IMG/VR virus record: IMGVR_UViG_3300036852_000070
Span: 1 to 44,461 of that record
Strand: one strand, 5' to 3'
DNA length: 44,461 bases
Origin: a virus
The translations under genes were made by a program, and so were the position numbers. Each line of letters begins with the position of its first letter. The stretch's first letter is position 1. The notes beneath the pieces are model-generated. The model had not been told where the DNA came from. It ran no database searches and was given only the letters and a program-made list of their open reading frames with translations. Shown here in pieces: positions 20,186-28,446 of the stretch.

Positions 20186-20615
20186 CACCCCCGGCAAGTG
20201 CCCCACCTGCGCCAGCCGGAGGGACGCCATCCGCTTCCAGGAACGGCGCTACTACTGGTCCAAGCCATGGCGACGGCTGCGTGCCAAGCAACTCAATCGC
20301 TTCCCGTTCTGCCAGTGGCGCCTCTCCCCCAGCGCCACCCCACTCTGCGGAGCCATCGCCACGGAGGTTGACCACATCGTTCCCCGCAGTGCAGGGGGTG
20401 AGGACAAGCCCGAGAACCTTCAGTCCTTGTGCAAGCCGCACCACACAGCCAAGACTTGGAGAGAGCAGCACTCGGGTGGGTGGGGGCACCCCGTTGCAGA
20501 ATCCTCTTTGGCGACAGCCCCAGCTAAGCAGCGTGCGCACAATGGATCATTCCCGACCCCTTCACGGCCCATCGTGGATGCTCGGGCCAAGATTGCGCGG
20601 GTGCACGACCTGTGA
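20139..20615 (+). CDS. HNH endonuclease next to the terminase genes
   Basis: A 158-residue HNH nuclease. CTGC and CPTC form an N-terminal zinc ribbon, followed by RRYYWSKPWRRLRAKQLNR, typical of terminase-associated HNH proteins, and TEVDHIVPRSAGGEDKPENLQSLCKPHH, the catalytic block. Such proteins stimulate terminase cutting in HK97-like phages and are usually resident rather than mobile. Start is ATG 20139, or possibly GTG 20151. The last 55 residues are low-complexity. Confidence 0.88.
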   Translation: MLLTVHVCTGCLTPTDTPGKCPTCASRRDAIRFQERRYYWSKPWRRLRAKQLNRFPFCQWRLSPSATPLCGAIATEVDHIVPRSAGGEDKPENLQSLCKPHHTAKTWREQHSGGWGHPVAESSLATAPAKQRAHNGSFPTPSRPIVDARAKIARVHDL

Positions 20616-20836
20616 CCGCCTGCCAGGTGATGCTGTGCAAAGACAAAGCCAAGGGGTTGGTGCGCCTGAATGTCCTGCAAGCAGACTTCCCTACCACCAA
20701 GAATGTGCCAATGTGCGAGCCCTGCGCCGACGCACTTGGGATCGCCCTGGAGCGTGGCCGCCGCCCGGCCCTTACCCCCGATGGGCACGTATACCTCGAT
20801 GACCTGCGCGAGTTGCTAGGACGCCGCAACGCATGA
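20612..20836 (+). CDS. small Cys-containing protein
   Basis: A 74-residue protein starting at GTG 20612 in a GTGA overlap. It contains C4, C9 and CEPC, consistent with one zinc site, and ends in a helical segment with YLDDLRELLGRR. It lies between the HNH and small-terminase genes. Function unknown. Confidence 0.62.
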   Translation: MTACQVMLCKDKAKGLVRLNVLQADFPTTKNVPMCEPCADALGIALERGRRPALTPDGHVYLDDLRELLGRRNA

Positions 20837-20922
20837 ACTGGCAATTGCTGGTGGCCGGATGGATCTTCTTGGGGCTGCTGGCTTACGTGCTCATCAACTG
20901 GGATACGGAGGATGACGATTGA
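20833..20922 (+). CDS. 29-residue transmembrane miniprotein
   Basis: A very short gene with an ATGA overlap upstream and a TTGA overlap with the small terminase gene, which supports translation. Residues 3-22 form one hydrophobic helix (LLVAGWIFLGLLAYVLI), with a short acidic tail, so an inner-membrane orientation with the acidic end in the cytoplasm is possible. Function unknown. Confidence 0.5.
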   Translation: MNWQLLVAGWIFLGLLAYVLINWDTEDDD

Positions 20923-21431
20923 CAACCGGACCCAAGGTCATCCCCGCCGAGAAGCGCCGCGCCCGCGGTGAGGCTGGACGGGCCATGCCGCTCATCGTGG
21001 GTGGCCGCGAACGGCCAGATCCGCCGCCGTACATGACCAACAACATGCTGGAGTGCTGGAACTACATCGTGGAGGACCTGCTGAAGGCCGACATGCTCGA
21101 CCATGCAGACGCGGGCGTGGTGGAGGCGGCGGCGGTGTTCTGGGGTCGAGCGCGGGACAGCCGGATGCTGAACAAGATGGAGATGGAGAAGTCCCGCCGC
21201 AACAACGGCCTGACCGAGCGCACCCCGCAAGGGCGCGTGGAGAACCGGCTGATCCAGATCGAGCGCAACAGTTGGAAGGAGTTCCGGGCGCTGGCGGACG
21301 TGTTGCCGCTGTCGCCGTGGGGCCGCGCCCGGCTCGGCATGAAGATGAAGGCGGGCGGGCAGTCCATCGAGGACGACATCGGTCCCCCGCCCCGACTGCG
21401 CGCCATGGTGGGCGGGGCGGAGGAGGAGTAA
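20919..21431 (+). CDS. terS: terminase small subunit (P27-like)
   Basis: A 170-residue protein resembling P27-family small terminases: basic N-terminus, a helical core (MLECWNYIVEDLLKADMLDHADAGVVEAAA), and a conserved segment near 105-140 (GRVENRLIQIERNSWKEFRALADVLPLSPWGRARLG). It recognises packaging sites and regulates the large subunit. TTG at 20919 is chosen for its overlap with the upstream miniprotein; an ATG 20 codons downstream is also possible. Terminase large subunit follows after two short genes. Confidence 0.85.
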   Translation: MTTGPKVIPAEKRRARGEAGRAMPLIVGGRERPDPPPYMTNNMLECWNYIVEDLLKADMLDHADAGVVEAAAVFWGRARDSRMLNKMEMEKSRRNNGLTERTPQGRVENRLIQIERNSWKEFRALADVLPLSPWGRARLGMKMKAGGQSIEDDIGPPPRLRAMVGGAEEE

Positions 21432-21613
21432 TGCCGTACACCGTGAGCAAGGGTCATGGCTGCCCGGATTCCAAGCCGTGGGCCGTGGTCAAGGAGACGG
21501 ACGGGTCCCGGATGGGCTGCCATCCCAGCGCGGAAGCCGCCCGCAAGCAACAGGCGGCGCTGTACGCCAACGAGAACATCAACGCCAGCCTGCGCCGCGC
21601 CGCCGGGAAGTGA
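21431..21613 (+). CDS. small conserved phage head-region protein
   Basis: A 60-residue protein in a TAATG overlap. The pattern CPDSKPWAVVKETDGSRMGCHPSAEAARKQQAALYANE is a recurring phage motif, found alone or fused to prohead proteases and portal-region proteins. Two Cys may bind metal. It does not carry protease motifs itself. Confidence 0.65.
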   Translation: MPYTVSKGHGCPDSKPWAVVKETDGSRMGCHPSAEAARKQQAALYANENINASLRRAAGK

Positions 21614-21684
21614 TCCCTGTGGCTCCCTCAGTCCGCGCTGAGGTCCGCGCGCAAGCCAACCTAACGCCGGGTGCCCGGACGTGA
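21610..21684 (+). CDS. 24-residue mini-gene bridging to the large terminase
   Basis: GTG at 21610 overlaps the upstream stop and its TGA (21682-21684) overlaps the GTG of the large terminase, so it completes an unbroken chain of overlaps. Its product would be short and basic. It may exist only to couple translation. The alternative is plain spacer DNA. Confidence 0.35.
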   Translation: MIPVAPSVRAEVRAQANLTPGART

Positions 21685-23204
21685 TACCGGACGAGTTGAG
21701 CGGCGGGCCACACTTCGCGGACTTCTGCGCCAACTACATCCGCCATACCAAGGGCCGCTGGGCCGGGCAGCCCCTGATCTTCGAGGACTGGCAGCGCGAG
21801 TTCTGGTGGGAGGCGCTGGAGTTGGACCCGACTACCGGGCTGCGGGTGTACAGCGAGGTGGGCCTCGGCCTTCCCCGCAAGAACGGCAAGAGCGCCATGG
21901 CTTCCGCCATGGGCCTGTACCTGTTGGTGGCGGACGGGGAGGCAGAGCCAGAGATCTACGCCGCAGCAGCGGCCCGCCAACAGGCCACCATCGTGATGGG
22001 CCAGAGCCGCCGCATGGCCATGCAGAGCCAGCGCTTGCTGGACTACGTGAAAGTGTACCGCTACCTGATCGAGTGCCCGCGCAACGGCGGCATCATGCGC
22101 ACCGTCTCCAGCGACGCAGGGCTCCAGCATGGGCTCAACTCCAGCGGCAACATCGTGGACGAGTTGCATGCCCACGAATCTGGGGACCTGTACACGGCGC
22201 TGGTGACAGGAACCGGAGCACGCCTCCAGCCGCTGACGCTGTGGATCAGCACCGCGGGCGTGGCTGGGGAAGGCATCCTTGGCCAGATCTACAACTCGAT
22301 GTTCAGTGGCGTAGGCGAACTGGAGGTTCGCGGCAGCCTGCGGATCTACCGCAACAAGCCCGCGGGCACCCTGATCTACTGGTACGGCGCGCCCGACGAT
22401 GCGGACATCGAGGACCCAGCAGTGTGGCGGTCCTGCAACCCGGCGTCTTGGATGCAGGACCTGAAGGTGCTGACCAAAGAGTTCAACAGCATGAAGTCCA
22501 AGGGTGAACTGCTCCAGTTCCGCCGCCTGCACGCCAATCAGATGGTGAACGTAGAGGAGGCATGGCTGCCGGTGGGTGCGTGGGAAGCCTGCTTGGACAC
22601 GGAATCCTTCCTCGACCCGGCGCTGCCGGTGGGTATCGGCATCGACAAGGGCCAGACCAGCGACTCCAGCGCCATCGTGGTGGCGCAGCGGCAGGGCGAC
22701 CGGGTGGTGCTGCGGCTGAAGATCTTCCCGCCCGAACCGGGAACAGGGCGGGTGTCCACGGAGGCCATGCGGCAGTACCTGCGCCAACAGCGGGAGACAT
22801 ACCCGCGGCCTCAGATGCGCAATCCCAAGACCCGCATCCCGATCCGCGGCCCGGCGGCAGCCTTCGACCGCTGGGCCTTCAGCGAGAGCGCCGAGATGCT
22901 AGAGGCAGACGGTCTCAACATGGTGGACTTCCCGCAGTGGGCCAGCACCATGGGACCCGCCAGCACCCAGATGTACGAGTTGATCACAACCCGCCGCATC
23001 TCCCATGACGGCGACCCGGTTCTGGCCGAGCACATCCGCAACACCACCGCCGTGCTGACGGAGCGCGGCATGAAGGTGGCCAAGCCGAAGAAACCCGATG
23101 CCCGCAAGAATGACGCGGCCATCGCGGCGGTGATGGCGGTGGCGATGGCGATGCAGGAGGCACCCGCTCCGTTGAAGGCGGCGCAGCAAGCGGTAGGGTT
23201 CTAG
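21681..23204 (+). CDS. terL: terminase large subunit
   Basis: A 507-residue packaging motor. ATPase: Walker A-like GLPRKNGKSAM (63-73) and Walker B IVDE (158-161) followed by LHAH; the adenine-binding region starts near QREFWW. Nuclease: D322 in GIGIDKG-x-TSDSSAIVV, and a C-terminal K-x-ND-x-A-x-A motif (RKNDAAIAA). It pumps DNA into the prohead and cuts concatemers. Length and the PRK-x-GKS form of Walker A match the HK97-like (terminase_1) family. Confidence 0.95.
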   Translation: MIPDELSGGPHFADFCANYIRHTKGRWAGQPLIFEDWQREFWWEALELDPTTGLRVYSEVGLGLPRKNGKSAMASAMGLYLLVADGEAEPEIYAAAAARQQATIVMGQSRRMAMQSQRLLDYVKVYRYLIECPRNGGIMRTVSSDAGLQHGLNSSGNIVDELHAHESGDLYTALVTGTGARLQPLTLWISTAGVAGEGILGQIYNSMFSGVGELEVRGSLRIYRNKPAGTLIYWYGAPDDADIEDPAVWRSCNPASWMQDLKVLTKEFNSMKSKGELLQFRRLHANQMVNVEEAWLPVGAWEACLDTESFLDPALPVGIGIDKGQTSDSSAIVVAQRQGDRVVLRLKIFPPEPGTGRVSTEAMRQYLRQQRETYPRPQMRNPKTRIPIRGPAAAFDRWAFSESAEMLEADGLNMVDFPQWASTMGPASTQMYELITTRRISHDGDPVLAEHIRNTTAVLTERGMKVAKPKKPDARKNDAAIAAVMAVAMAMQEAPAPLKAAQQAVGF

Positions 23205-23211
23205 CGCGAGG

Positions 23212-23225
23212 TATAGTTCGCCGGA
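23212..23225 (+). promoter_or_regulatory. TATAGT box immediately before the portal start
   Basis: GAGGTATAGTTCNCC occurs here and again before the scaffold gene. TATAGT (23212-23217) ends 8 nt before the ATG, the spacing expected if transcription starts at the start codon and the mRNA is leaderless. No good -35 box is visible. A ribosome site is poorly placed (GAGG about 14 nt from ATG), which favours a promoter. Confidence 0.4.
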
Positions 23226-24743
23226 ATGGCAGAGATCGACGGGCCAGATCCGTTCAGCCCGACCCTCGTCAACCTGAGGGATCCTGTGCCCCAGTCGCCC
23301 GAGTGGTGGCTGTTGCGCTTGCTCAAGCGGCTCGATCTCCGCGGCCCGGTAATGCGGCGGTATGCCGAGTACTACGATGGCATCCAGCCGTTGGCTTTCG
23401 CCAGCGAGAAGTTCCGGTCGGCCTTTGGCACCCGGCTGCGCGCGTTCAGCAGCAACTTCATGGCGCTGGTGGTGGACGGCACCGTGGAGCGCATGCAGGT
23501 GCAAGGCTTCCGATTCAAGGATGAGACCGGCGACGACGACCTATGGGACATCTGGCAAGAGAACGACATGGACGGCCAGAGCCTGATCGCCCATACGGAG
23601 GCGCTGATCAAGGGCTTGGCCTATGCCCTGGTGGAGCCTGCGGTCAGCCGTAAGAGCCCACCCCTGATCACCGTGGAGGATGCGCGCAACTGCATCGTCG
23701 AGCATGACCCGCGCAACCGCCGGGAACGGCGGGCGGGCTTGAAGCGCTGGCTGGATGACGAGAACCGGCTGGTCATATTCCTGTACCTCCCGACAGAGAT
23801 CTACAAGTTCATCAGCGAGAAGCCGATGAAGGAGTACGATTGGCCCAACAAGGACAACGTGGCTCCGGCCCGGCTGCGGCTGATGCCGATGGTGGTGGAC
23901 GGTGAGGACTGGCCGTTGAAGAACACCATCGGGCAGGTGCCGCTGGTGACGTTGCCGAACCGCCCGCGGCTTGGACTGGAAGGACAGAGCGAGATTGCTC
24001 CGGTCATCAACAATCAGGACGCCATCAACAAGTACCGGGCGGACGCGCTGGTAGCCGCAGAGTTCGCCGCCTTCCGGCAGCGCTGGGTCATCGGCATGGA
24101 CATCCCTGTGGACCCGGACACCGGCAAACCCGTCGAGCCGTTCAAGTCTGCCATTGACCGCCTGTGGATGGTGCCGCCCGCGGACCCCGAGAATCCCAAC
24201 CCACCGGAGGTGAAGTTCGGCGAGTTCGAGGCGACGGACCTTGCCCCGTACAAGATGATGATCGAGTCCGAGGTTGGAGCCGTCTCCAGCATCGCCCGCA
24301 TGCCGTATCACTACCTGCTCGGCCAGCCGCAGGCTATCCCGCCCAGCGGCGAGAGCCTGAAGTCCAGCGAGGCGGGGCTGGTGGCCAAGGTCAAGCGCGC
24401 AGAGATCTACCTCGGCGAGGGTTGGGAGGAAGTCATGCGCCTGTCCTTGCGGGCCATGAACGACAAGCGTGCTACTCTTCGCACCGCTGAGACCATCTGG
24501 ATGGACCCCGAAACCCGACAGGAATCCAGCCGCGTGGACGGCGCCATCAAGTTGCGCCAGCAGGGTGTCCTCGACGACGACGGAGTGCTCGAGTACATCG
24601 GCATGTCACCGCAGGCCATCGCCCGTGCCGCCAAGCGGCGCGAGGCCGCCAAGTTGGAAGGCGTGCCCGGCCCGGTGCCGTACCCGCCAGCACCACCAGC
24701 GGAGGGAGAACCCCCCGTGCCCGCGGCATCAGTCGCCGGGTAA
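23226..24743 (+). CDS. portal protein
   Basis: A 505-residue portal of the SPP1-gp6-like type. It has the usual start with a helical segment (WWLLRLLKRLDLRGPVMRRYAEYYDGIQPL), a FRSAFGTRLRAFSSNFMALVVDGTVERM block (about 60-88), a central region with RPRLGLEGQSEI, the long helix near 330-380 with GESLKSSEAGLVAKVKRAEIYLGEGWEEV, and a Pro-rich tail. It forms the dodecameric DNA gate at the head vertex. It follows the large terminase directly, with a possible leaderless promoter between. Confidence 0.92.
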   Translation: MAEIDGPDPFSPTLVNLRDPVPQSPEWWLLRLLKRLDLRGPVMRRYAEYYDGIQPLAFASEKFRSAFGTRLRAFSSNFMALVVDGTVERMQVQGFRFKDETGDDDLWDIWQENDMDGQSLIAHTEALIKGLAYALVEPAVSRKSPPLITVEDARNCIVEHDPRNRRERRAGLKRWLDDENRLVIFLYLPTEIYKFISEKPMKEYDWPNKDNVAPARLRLMPMVVDGEDWPLKNTIGQVPLVTLPNRPRLGLEGQSEIAPVINNQDAINKYRADALVAAEFAAFRQRWVIGMDIPVDPDTGKPVEPFKSAIDRLWMVPPADPENPNPPEVKFGEFEATDLAPYKMMIESEVGAVSSIARMPYHYLLGQPQAIPPSGESLKSSEAGLVAKVKRAEIYLGEGWEEVMRLSLRAMNDKRATLRTAETIWMDPETRQESSRVDGAIKLRQQGVLDDDGVLEYIGMSPQAIARAAKRREAAKLEGVPGPVPYPPAPPAEGEPPVPAASVAG

Positions 24744-24766
24744 GCGTGAGGGTATACAGCAGGAGG

Positions 24767-24779
24767 TATAGTTCACCCC
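24767..24779 (+). promoter_or_regulatory. TATAGT box immediately before the scaffold start
   Basis: AGGAGGTATAGTTCACC: TATAGT (24767-24772) ends 7 nt before the ATG at 24780. Bases upstream also resemble those before the portal gene (AAGCG about 25 nt upstream). The AGGAGG is 13 nt from the start, long for a ribosome site. Capsid assembly proteins are needed in high amounts, so an extra promoter here makes sense. Confidence 0.42.
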
Positions 24780-25367
24780 ATGACTGACGCGCAGGGCGGC
24801 GCAGCGACTCAGGGAGACGCAGCGCCCACGGCTCAGGGAGCCACCGACTCGACCGCACAGGGTGCGGCCACCACTCCCCCGGCGGGGAACGGAGCAGCGA
24901 GCGGTTCAAGCGATCAGGGTCCGTCTGTCGAGCAACTGCTTCGCGAGAACAAGCAGTACCGCGACAAGATCAAGGCGGCAGAGGCTGCTGAAGAGGCCCG
25001 CAAGCAGGCGGCTCTCTCCGAAGAGGAGAAGGTCAAGTCCCGGCTGGCGGCGCTGGAGCAGCAGAACAAGGATCTGCTCGAACAGTCCCGGACGTCGGCT
25101 CTCCGAGCCAGCGTCGCTGAGACCGCAACCCGGCTGGGCTTCCGTAACCCGGAGGTCGCCTTCCGACTGCTCGACGCAACCGCGATCGACTACAAGGAAG
25201 ATGGCACTCCGCGGAATCTGGAGCGTCTGCTCAAGGATGTCCTCGAGAAGGACCCGTACCTTGGCAAGCCGACTGGGGCACCGGACTTTGGCGGCGGGCA
25301 GCGCGGCAAGACCCCGGCGGGCGGGACCGACATGAACTCGTGGCTGCGCCGTGAGGCTGGCCACTAA
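24780..25367 (+). CDS. scaffolding protein
   Basis: A 195-residue protein in the scaffold position between portal and capsid. Residues 1-55 are Ala/Gln/Gly/Thr-rich and disordered, residues about 58-112 form a charged coiled coil (VEQLLRENKQYRDKIKAAEAAEEARKQ and on), and the C-terminal part ends in a basic Gly-rich tail. Scaffolds guide capsid assembly and then leave or are degraded. No prohead protease gene is visible. Confidence 0.82.
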   Translation: MTDAQGGAATQGDAAPTAQGATDSTAQGAATTPPAGNGAASGSSDQGPSVEQLLRENKQYRDKIKAAEAAEEARKQAALSEEEKVKSRLAALEQQNKDLLEQSRTSALRASVAETATRLGFRNPEVAFRLLDATAIDYKEDGTPRNLERLLKDVLEKDPYLGKPTGAPDFGGGQRGKTPAGGTDMNSWLRREAGH

Positions 25368-25382
25368 GGAAGGAACCGCAAC

Positions 25383-26330
25383 TTGCCAGAAGTATACGAC
25401 TCCCTGATCGACCGCTCCGACGCCGGAGCGACCATCCCGGAGGACGTCTCGCGTCAGATCATCCAGTCCCTCCCCGAGGAGAGCGTGGCCTTGGGGTCGT
25501 TCCGGCGCGTGACCATGTCGCGTGGCCAGCAGCGGCTCCCGGTCCTGTCGGTTCTCCCCGTGGCGTACTGGGTGGACGGAGACACTGGTCTCAAGCAGAC
25601 CAGTGAAGTCAACTGGGACAACAAGTACCTCGATGCTCGGGAACTGGCCGTGATCATCCCGATCCCCGAGGCAGTCCTCGACGACAGCGACTACGATCTC
25701 TGGGCAGAGATCAAGCCGCGGCTGGTCGAGGCATTCGGTGCCAAGATCGACGCGGCGGCGCTGTTCGGCCTCGACAAGCCCTCGGGCTGGCCGGACGACA
25801 TCGTCACTGCCGCCATCGCTGCTGGGAACACCTACACCGAGGGCGACTCGACGGTTGACCTCGCGGAGGACATCAATCAGACGATGGCGCTGGTGGAGGA
25901 TGACGGGTTCGACGTCTCCGGCTTCTGGGCCAAGCGGCGGCTGCGTTCAGCGCTGCGTGGCCTGCGAGACGGGAACAACAACCCGATCTTCATCCCGAGC
26001 CTCGTTGGCGGCACTCCCGGCACCCTGTATGGGGAGCCCATCCGCTACGTCTCGAACGGGGCGTGGGACTCCTCGCTCGCCACTCTCATCGCAGGCGACA
26101 CCAACGCTGCCATCCTCGGCGTGCGGCAGGACATCACCTACAAGATGCTGACGGAGAGCGTGATCTCCGACGCGGACGGCAAGGTGATCCTGAACCTCGC
26201 GCAGCAGGACTCGGTGGCGCTGCGCTGCGTGATGCGCGTGGCCTTCCAGGTGGCGAACCCGATCACCCTGACCAACCCGACGTTGGACAGCGGCTATCCG
26301 TTCGCCGTCCTCCAGCCCGCCGCTTCGTAA
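25383..26330 (+). CDS. major capsid protein (HK97 fold)
   Basis: A 315-residue protein. N-terminal arm, then the E-loop/P-domain region with LPVLSVLPVAYWVDGDTGLKQTSEVNWDNK, a spine-like helix EIKPRLVEAFGAKIDAAALFG, and an A-domain with GDTNAAILGVRQDITYKML. These are features of HK97-fold capsid proteins. TTG at 25383 follows AAGGAA. It builds the icosahedral head together with the scaffold. Confidence 0.92.
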   Translation: MPEVYDSLIDRSDAGATIPEDVSRQIIQSLPEESVALGSFRRVTMSRGQQRLPVLSVLPVAYWVDGDTGLKQTSEVNWDNKYLDARELAVIIPIPEAVLDDSDYDLWAEIKPRLVEAFGAKIDAAALFGLDKPSGWPDDIVTAAIAAGNTYTEGDSTVDLAEDINQTMALVEDDGFDVSGFWAKRRLRSALRGLRDGNNNPIFIPSLVGGTPGTLYGEPIRYVSNGAWDSSLATLIAGDTNAAILGVRQDITYKMLTESVISDADGKVILNLAQQDSVALRCVMRVAFQVANPITLTNPTLDSGYPFAVLQPAAS

Positions 26331-26336
26331 GGGCTG

Positions 26337-26522
26337 ATGTCTGAGGTAGGGGCGCGGACAAGTAGTGCCGCCGTTGGCGGTAAGAATGTCCGCGCTCTGC
26401 TTCAGGGATTGAATCTCAAACTGGTGTTCCGGGCTTCCGGGCACAAGAGTTCGGACGGTGACGGGCGGACCGCTGCCGACATCGAGCGCGAGTTGGCCGC
26501 AGTGGCCAGAAAGGACTCCTGA
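26337..26522 (+). CDS. small protein after the capsid gene
   Basis: A 61-residue basic protein, not recognised. The position just after the capsid gene is often used by decoration or head-completion proteins. ATG at 26337 lies 6 nt after the capsid stop, with only a weak ribosome site. Confidence 0.5.
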   Translation: MSEVGARTSSAAVGGKNVRALLQGLNLKLVFRASGHKSSDGDGRTAADIERELAAVARKDS

Positions 26523-26523
26523 C

Positions 26524-26766
26524 GTGGGGCTCTCATCCACGGCTCTCAACGCGATGCTCGATCATCTGGCGTCGCTCATCACCTTCTACAGCCTGCACAC
26601 TGACGTTGTGGGTTCGGGTTCCGGCGGCGAAGTGACCGGCGGCTCACCGGCCTATGCACGCAAGGCCGCTACCTGGAATGCCGCTGCGGCGGGCGCATTG
26701 GACAACTCAGGCACCGCCGTCTTCGACGTCCCGGCCAGCACCACCGTCCGGCGGCTCAGCGGTTAG
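26524..26766 (+). CDS. head-fibre/tail-fibre-like N-terminal domain (frame ends at 26766)
   Basis: An 80-residue domain starting at GTG 26524 with a common phage pattern: a helix (STALNAMLDHLASLI), then HTD and GGSPAYARKAATWNAAAAGALDNSGTAVFDVPA. In related proteins this small beta domain continues past the point where this frame stops (TAG 26764-26766). The -1 frame is open from here to 27545 and encodes a Ser/Thr/Ala/Gly-rich chain with no start codon until 27015. I therefore read this as the first part of a frameshifted protein. Confidence 0.68.
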   Translation: MGLSSTALNAMLDHLASLITFYSLHTDVVGSGSGGEVTGGSPAYARKAATWNAAAAGALDNSGTAVFDVPASTTVRRLSG

Positions 26767-26768
26767 GT

Positions 26769-27545
26769 GTTGCCACCTCAAGTGCATCAGCGGGTACGAG
26801 TGGCGTTGGAGCGACGGCGCGATCCGGTGCCGCAACGGTCACAGCAACGTCCGCAACGTCCGGGACGGGTGCCACGGGTGCAGTCGCCAGTGCATCCAGC
26901 ACGACCAGTGCGTCTGGCGCAACTGGGCGAAGTGGGCCGGGAACAACCGCAGGCTCTTCCTCAGCCACGGCCTCGGGGCTGGCTGGCAGGAATGGGACGA
27001 CCTCGACCTCCAATGTGTCAGCGGCTTCCGCCGCAGGTCACCGAGGCGCACTCGGAACGGCCACTGTCAGCCACTCCTCAGCGACCAACGGGGTGGGGCA
27101 TGACTCGACTGACGAGCGTTCTGGAGCCGCCGCGCCAGCGGCCCATACGTCGGCTGCCACGGCCAGTGGTGAGAAGGGCGCAAGCGGCTCCGCGCAAGTC
27201 ACCGCCGGCAGCGCCGCGGCACTGGAAGCGTTCAGTGAACGTAACGGCTGGACGATCCTTGGACTCGCGAGCGGCACTACCGCCGCTGGCTTCACCGGGA
27301 GGTTCGGCTCCGCGGCGCTGGCTGTTAGTAGCACCACCCGCGCGCGGCCTCCCGCTCATGCTTCTTCCTACTGGCAGTTGTTACTCGTGGCAAGTGGTGG
27401 GCCATCTCCCTTGTCCAATGGCCATGCTAGTTCCTCGGTGGGGCCGGTGGCGTCGGCCACCTCAGCCGCATTGGGTTCGGCGGGCAACGGCGCGGGAGAG
27501 GTAGACTTACTGGCGAAGGCCACCTCAACCTTGGAGGAGTTGTAA
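26769..27545 (+). CDS. Ser/Thr/Ala/Gly-rich extension reached by apparent -1 frameshift
   Basis: A 258-residue low-complexity chain in the -1 frame relative to the preceding domain. The first 85 residues are almost only S, T, A, G and V, a stalk-like composition; the end (about 170-258) is more mixed. No ATG, GTG or TTG occurs in frame before 27015, so upstream residues can only be made by frameshifting from 26524 or if an indel is present. The other open frame starting at 26767 is Arg/Pro/Gln-rich and looks like a shadow. The stop precedes the next TTG by 4 nt. A fibre or stalk on the head is likely, and many Ser/Thr could be glycosylated by the transferases at 28858-31064. Confidence 0.6.
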   Translation, partial: VATSSASAGTSGVGATARSGAATVTATSATSGTGATGAVASASSTTSASGATGRSGPGTTAGSSSATASGLAGRNGTTSTSNVSAASAAGHRGALGTATVSHSSATNGVGHDSTDERSGAAAPAAHTSAATASGEKGASGSAQVTAGSAAALEAFSERNGWTILGLASGTTAAGFTGRFGSAALAVSSTTRARPPAHASSYWQLLLVASGGPSPLSNGHASSSVGPVASATSAALGSAGNGAGEVDLLAKATSTLEEL

Positions 27546-27549
27546 ACCG

Positions 27550-28446
27550 TTGGATGAGATTTTGGCCGGGACCCTAGTCCGGTTCTCATTCGCGCTGGAT
27601 GTTGGGGTCACGCCCACCGACCCAGAGACGCTCTCTCTCGTCCTTGAGTCCCGGGGTGGAGACGTGCTCGGGCCATTCTTGTGGACTGAAGCCGTACCCG
27701 GCCCTGACATCTCCCACGACTCAACCGGCAGGTTCCACCTGGACACTGCGGTAGAAGTGGTGGGGGTTTGGGACTGGCACTGGCAGGCGCTGGATTCTGA
27801 AGACGAGGAGTTGGCCGCCACTAACGGGACCTTCCGAGTGGTGGCGGGCACCATGCCAACCCTGGAGGACTTCCAGAACCTGTTCACCACGACCCTGTCG
27901 GAGGAGGCGCTGGCCGAGGTCATCGATGGGGAGCGGGCTTGGCTGGAGCGCAAGATCGGCCCGCTGGAAGGCGAGCGCACCGAGCGGTTCATCTTCTCGT
28001 GGGGCTCCAGTACTGCTGTGCTGAGGCTCCAACGCCGGGCGAGCCCCAACGGGCTGGTGGTGATGGACCGCGGGACAGCACTTGAAGCGACCGCCTACGA
28101 GCAGCGCCGCCGCGGGTTCCGGATCGCCCCGGTTGTCAGGCATTGGGTGTTCCCGGTGGAGGTGACTTACACCCCTAACGACCGCGAACTGGTGCGCCGC
28201 TCCTTCATCAACCTCGTCCAGATGGCGGCTGCGCTGAAGGAAGGCTCCAGCGCAGGACTCACGCAGGAGACGATCGGGTCGTACTCCTACACCCGCGCAG
28301 GTGGGGGAGCGGGAAGCATGGCCGCGATCCGGGCAGCCGCGGTGGCGGACATCCTTGAGCCTGCGGAGCCGTCCTCGGGGGTGATTCTGAGTTCCGTCCG
28401 GACAGACATCCGCGAGCACTACATCGGCCCGTACCTCTACCCGTGA
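27550..28446 (+). CDS. head-tail connector with N-terminal beta-sandwich domain
   Basis: A 298-residue protein that looks like a fusion. Residues 1-100 match small phage beta-sandwich proteins (ISHDSTGRFHLD, GVWDWHWQA, GTFRVV). Residues about 105-298 resemble a head-tail adaptor that binds under the portal, with a TPTLEDFQNL start and a helical end (AAIRAAAVADILEPA). TTG at 27550 is 4 nt after the previous stop, with GGAGG upstream. In many phages the two domains are separate genes. Confidence 0.68.
   Translation: MDEILAGTLVRFSFALDVGVTPTDPETLSLVLESRGGDVLGPFLWTEAVPGPDISHDSTGRFHLDTAVEVVGVWDWHWQALDSEDEELAATNGTFRVVAGTMPTLEDFQNLFTTTLSEEALAEVIDGERAWLERKIGPLEGERTERFIFSWGSSTAVLRLQRRASPNGLVVMDRGTALEATAYEQRRRGFRIAPVVRHWVFPVEVTYTPNDRELVRRSFINLVQMAAALKEGSSAGLTQETIGSYSYTRAGGGAGSMAAIRAAAVADILEPAEPSSGVILSSVRTDIREHYIGPYLYP

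Noticed and set aside
26767-27504. Open frame starting right after the TAG at 26766
   Set aside because: The product is Arg/Pro/Gln-rich, the usual look of a shadow frame in GC-rich DNA, and its end does not match the start of the next gene. The Ser/Thr/Ala/Gly frame fits better.
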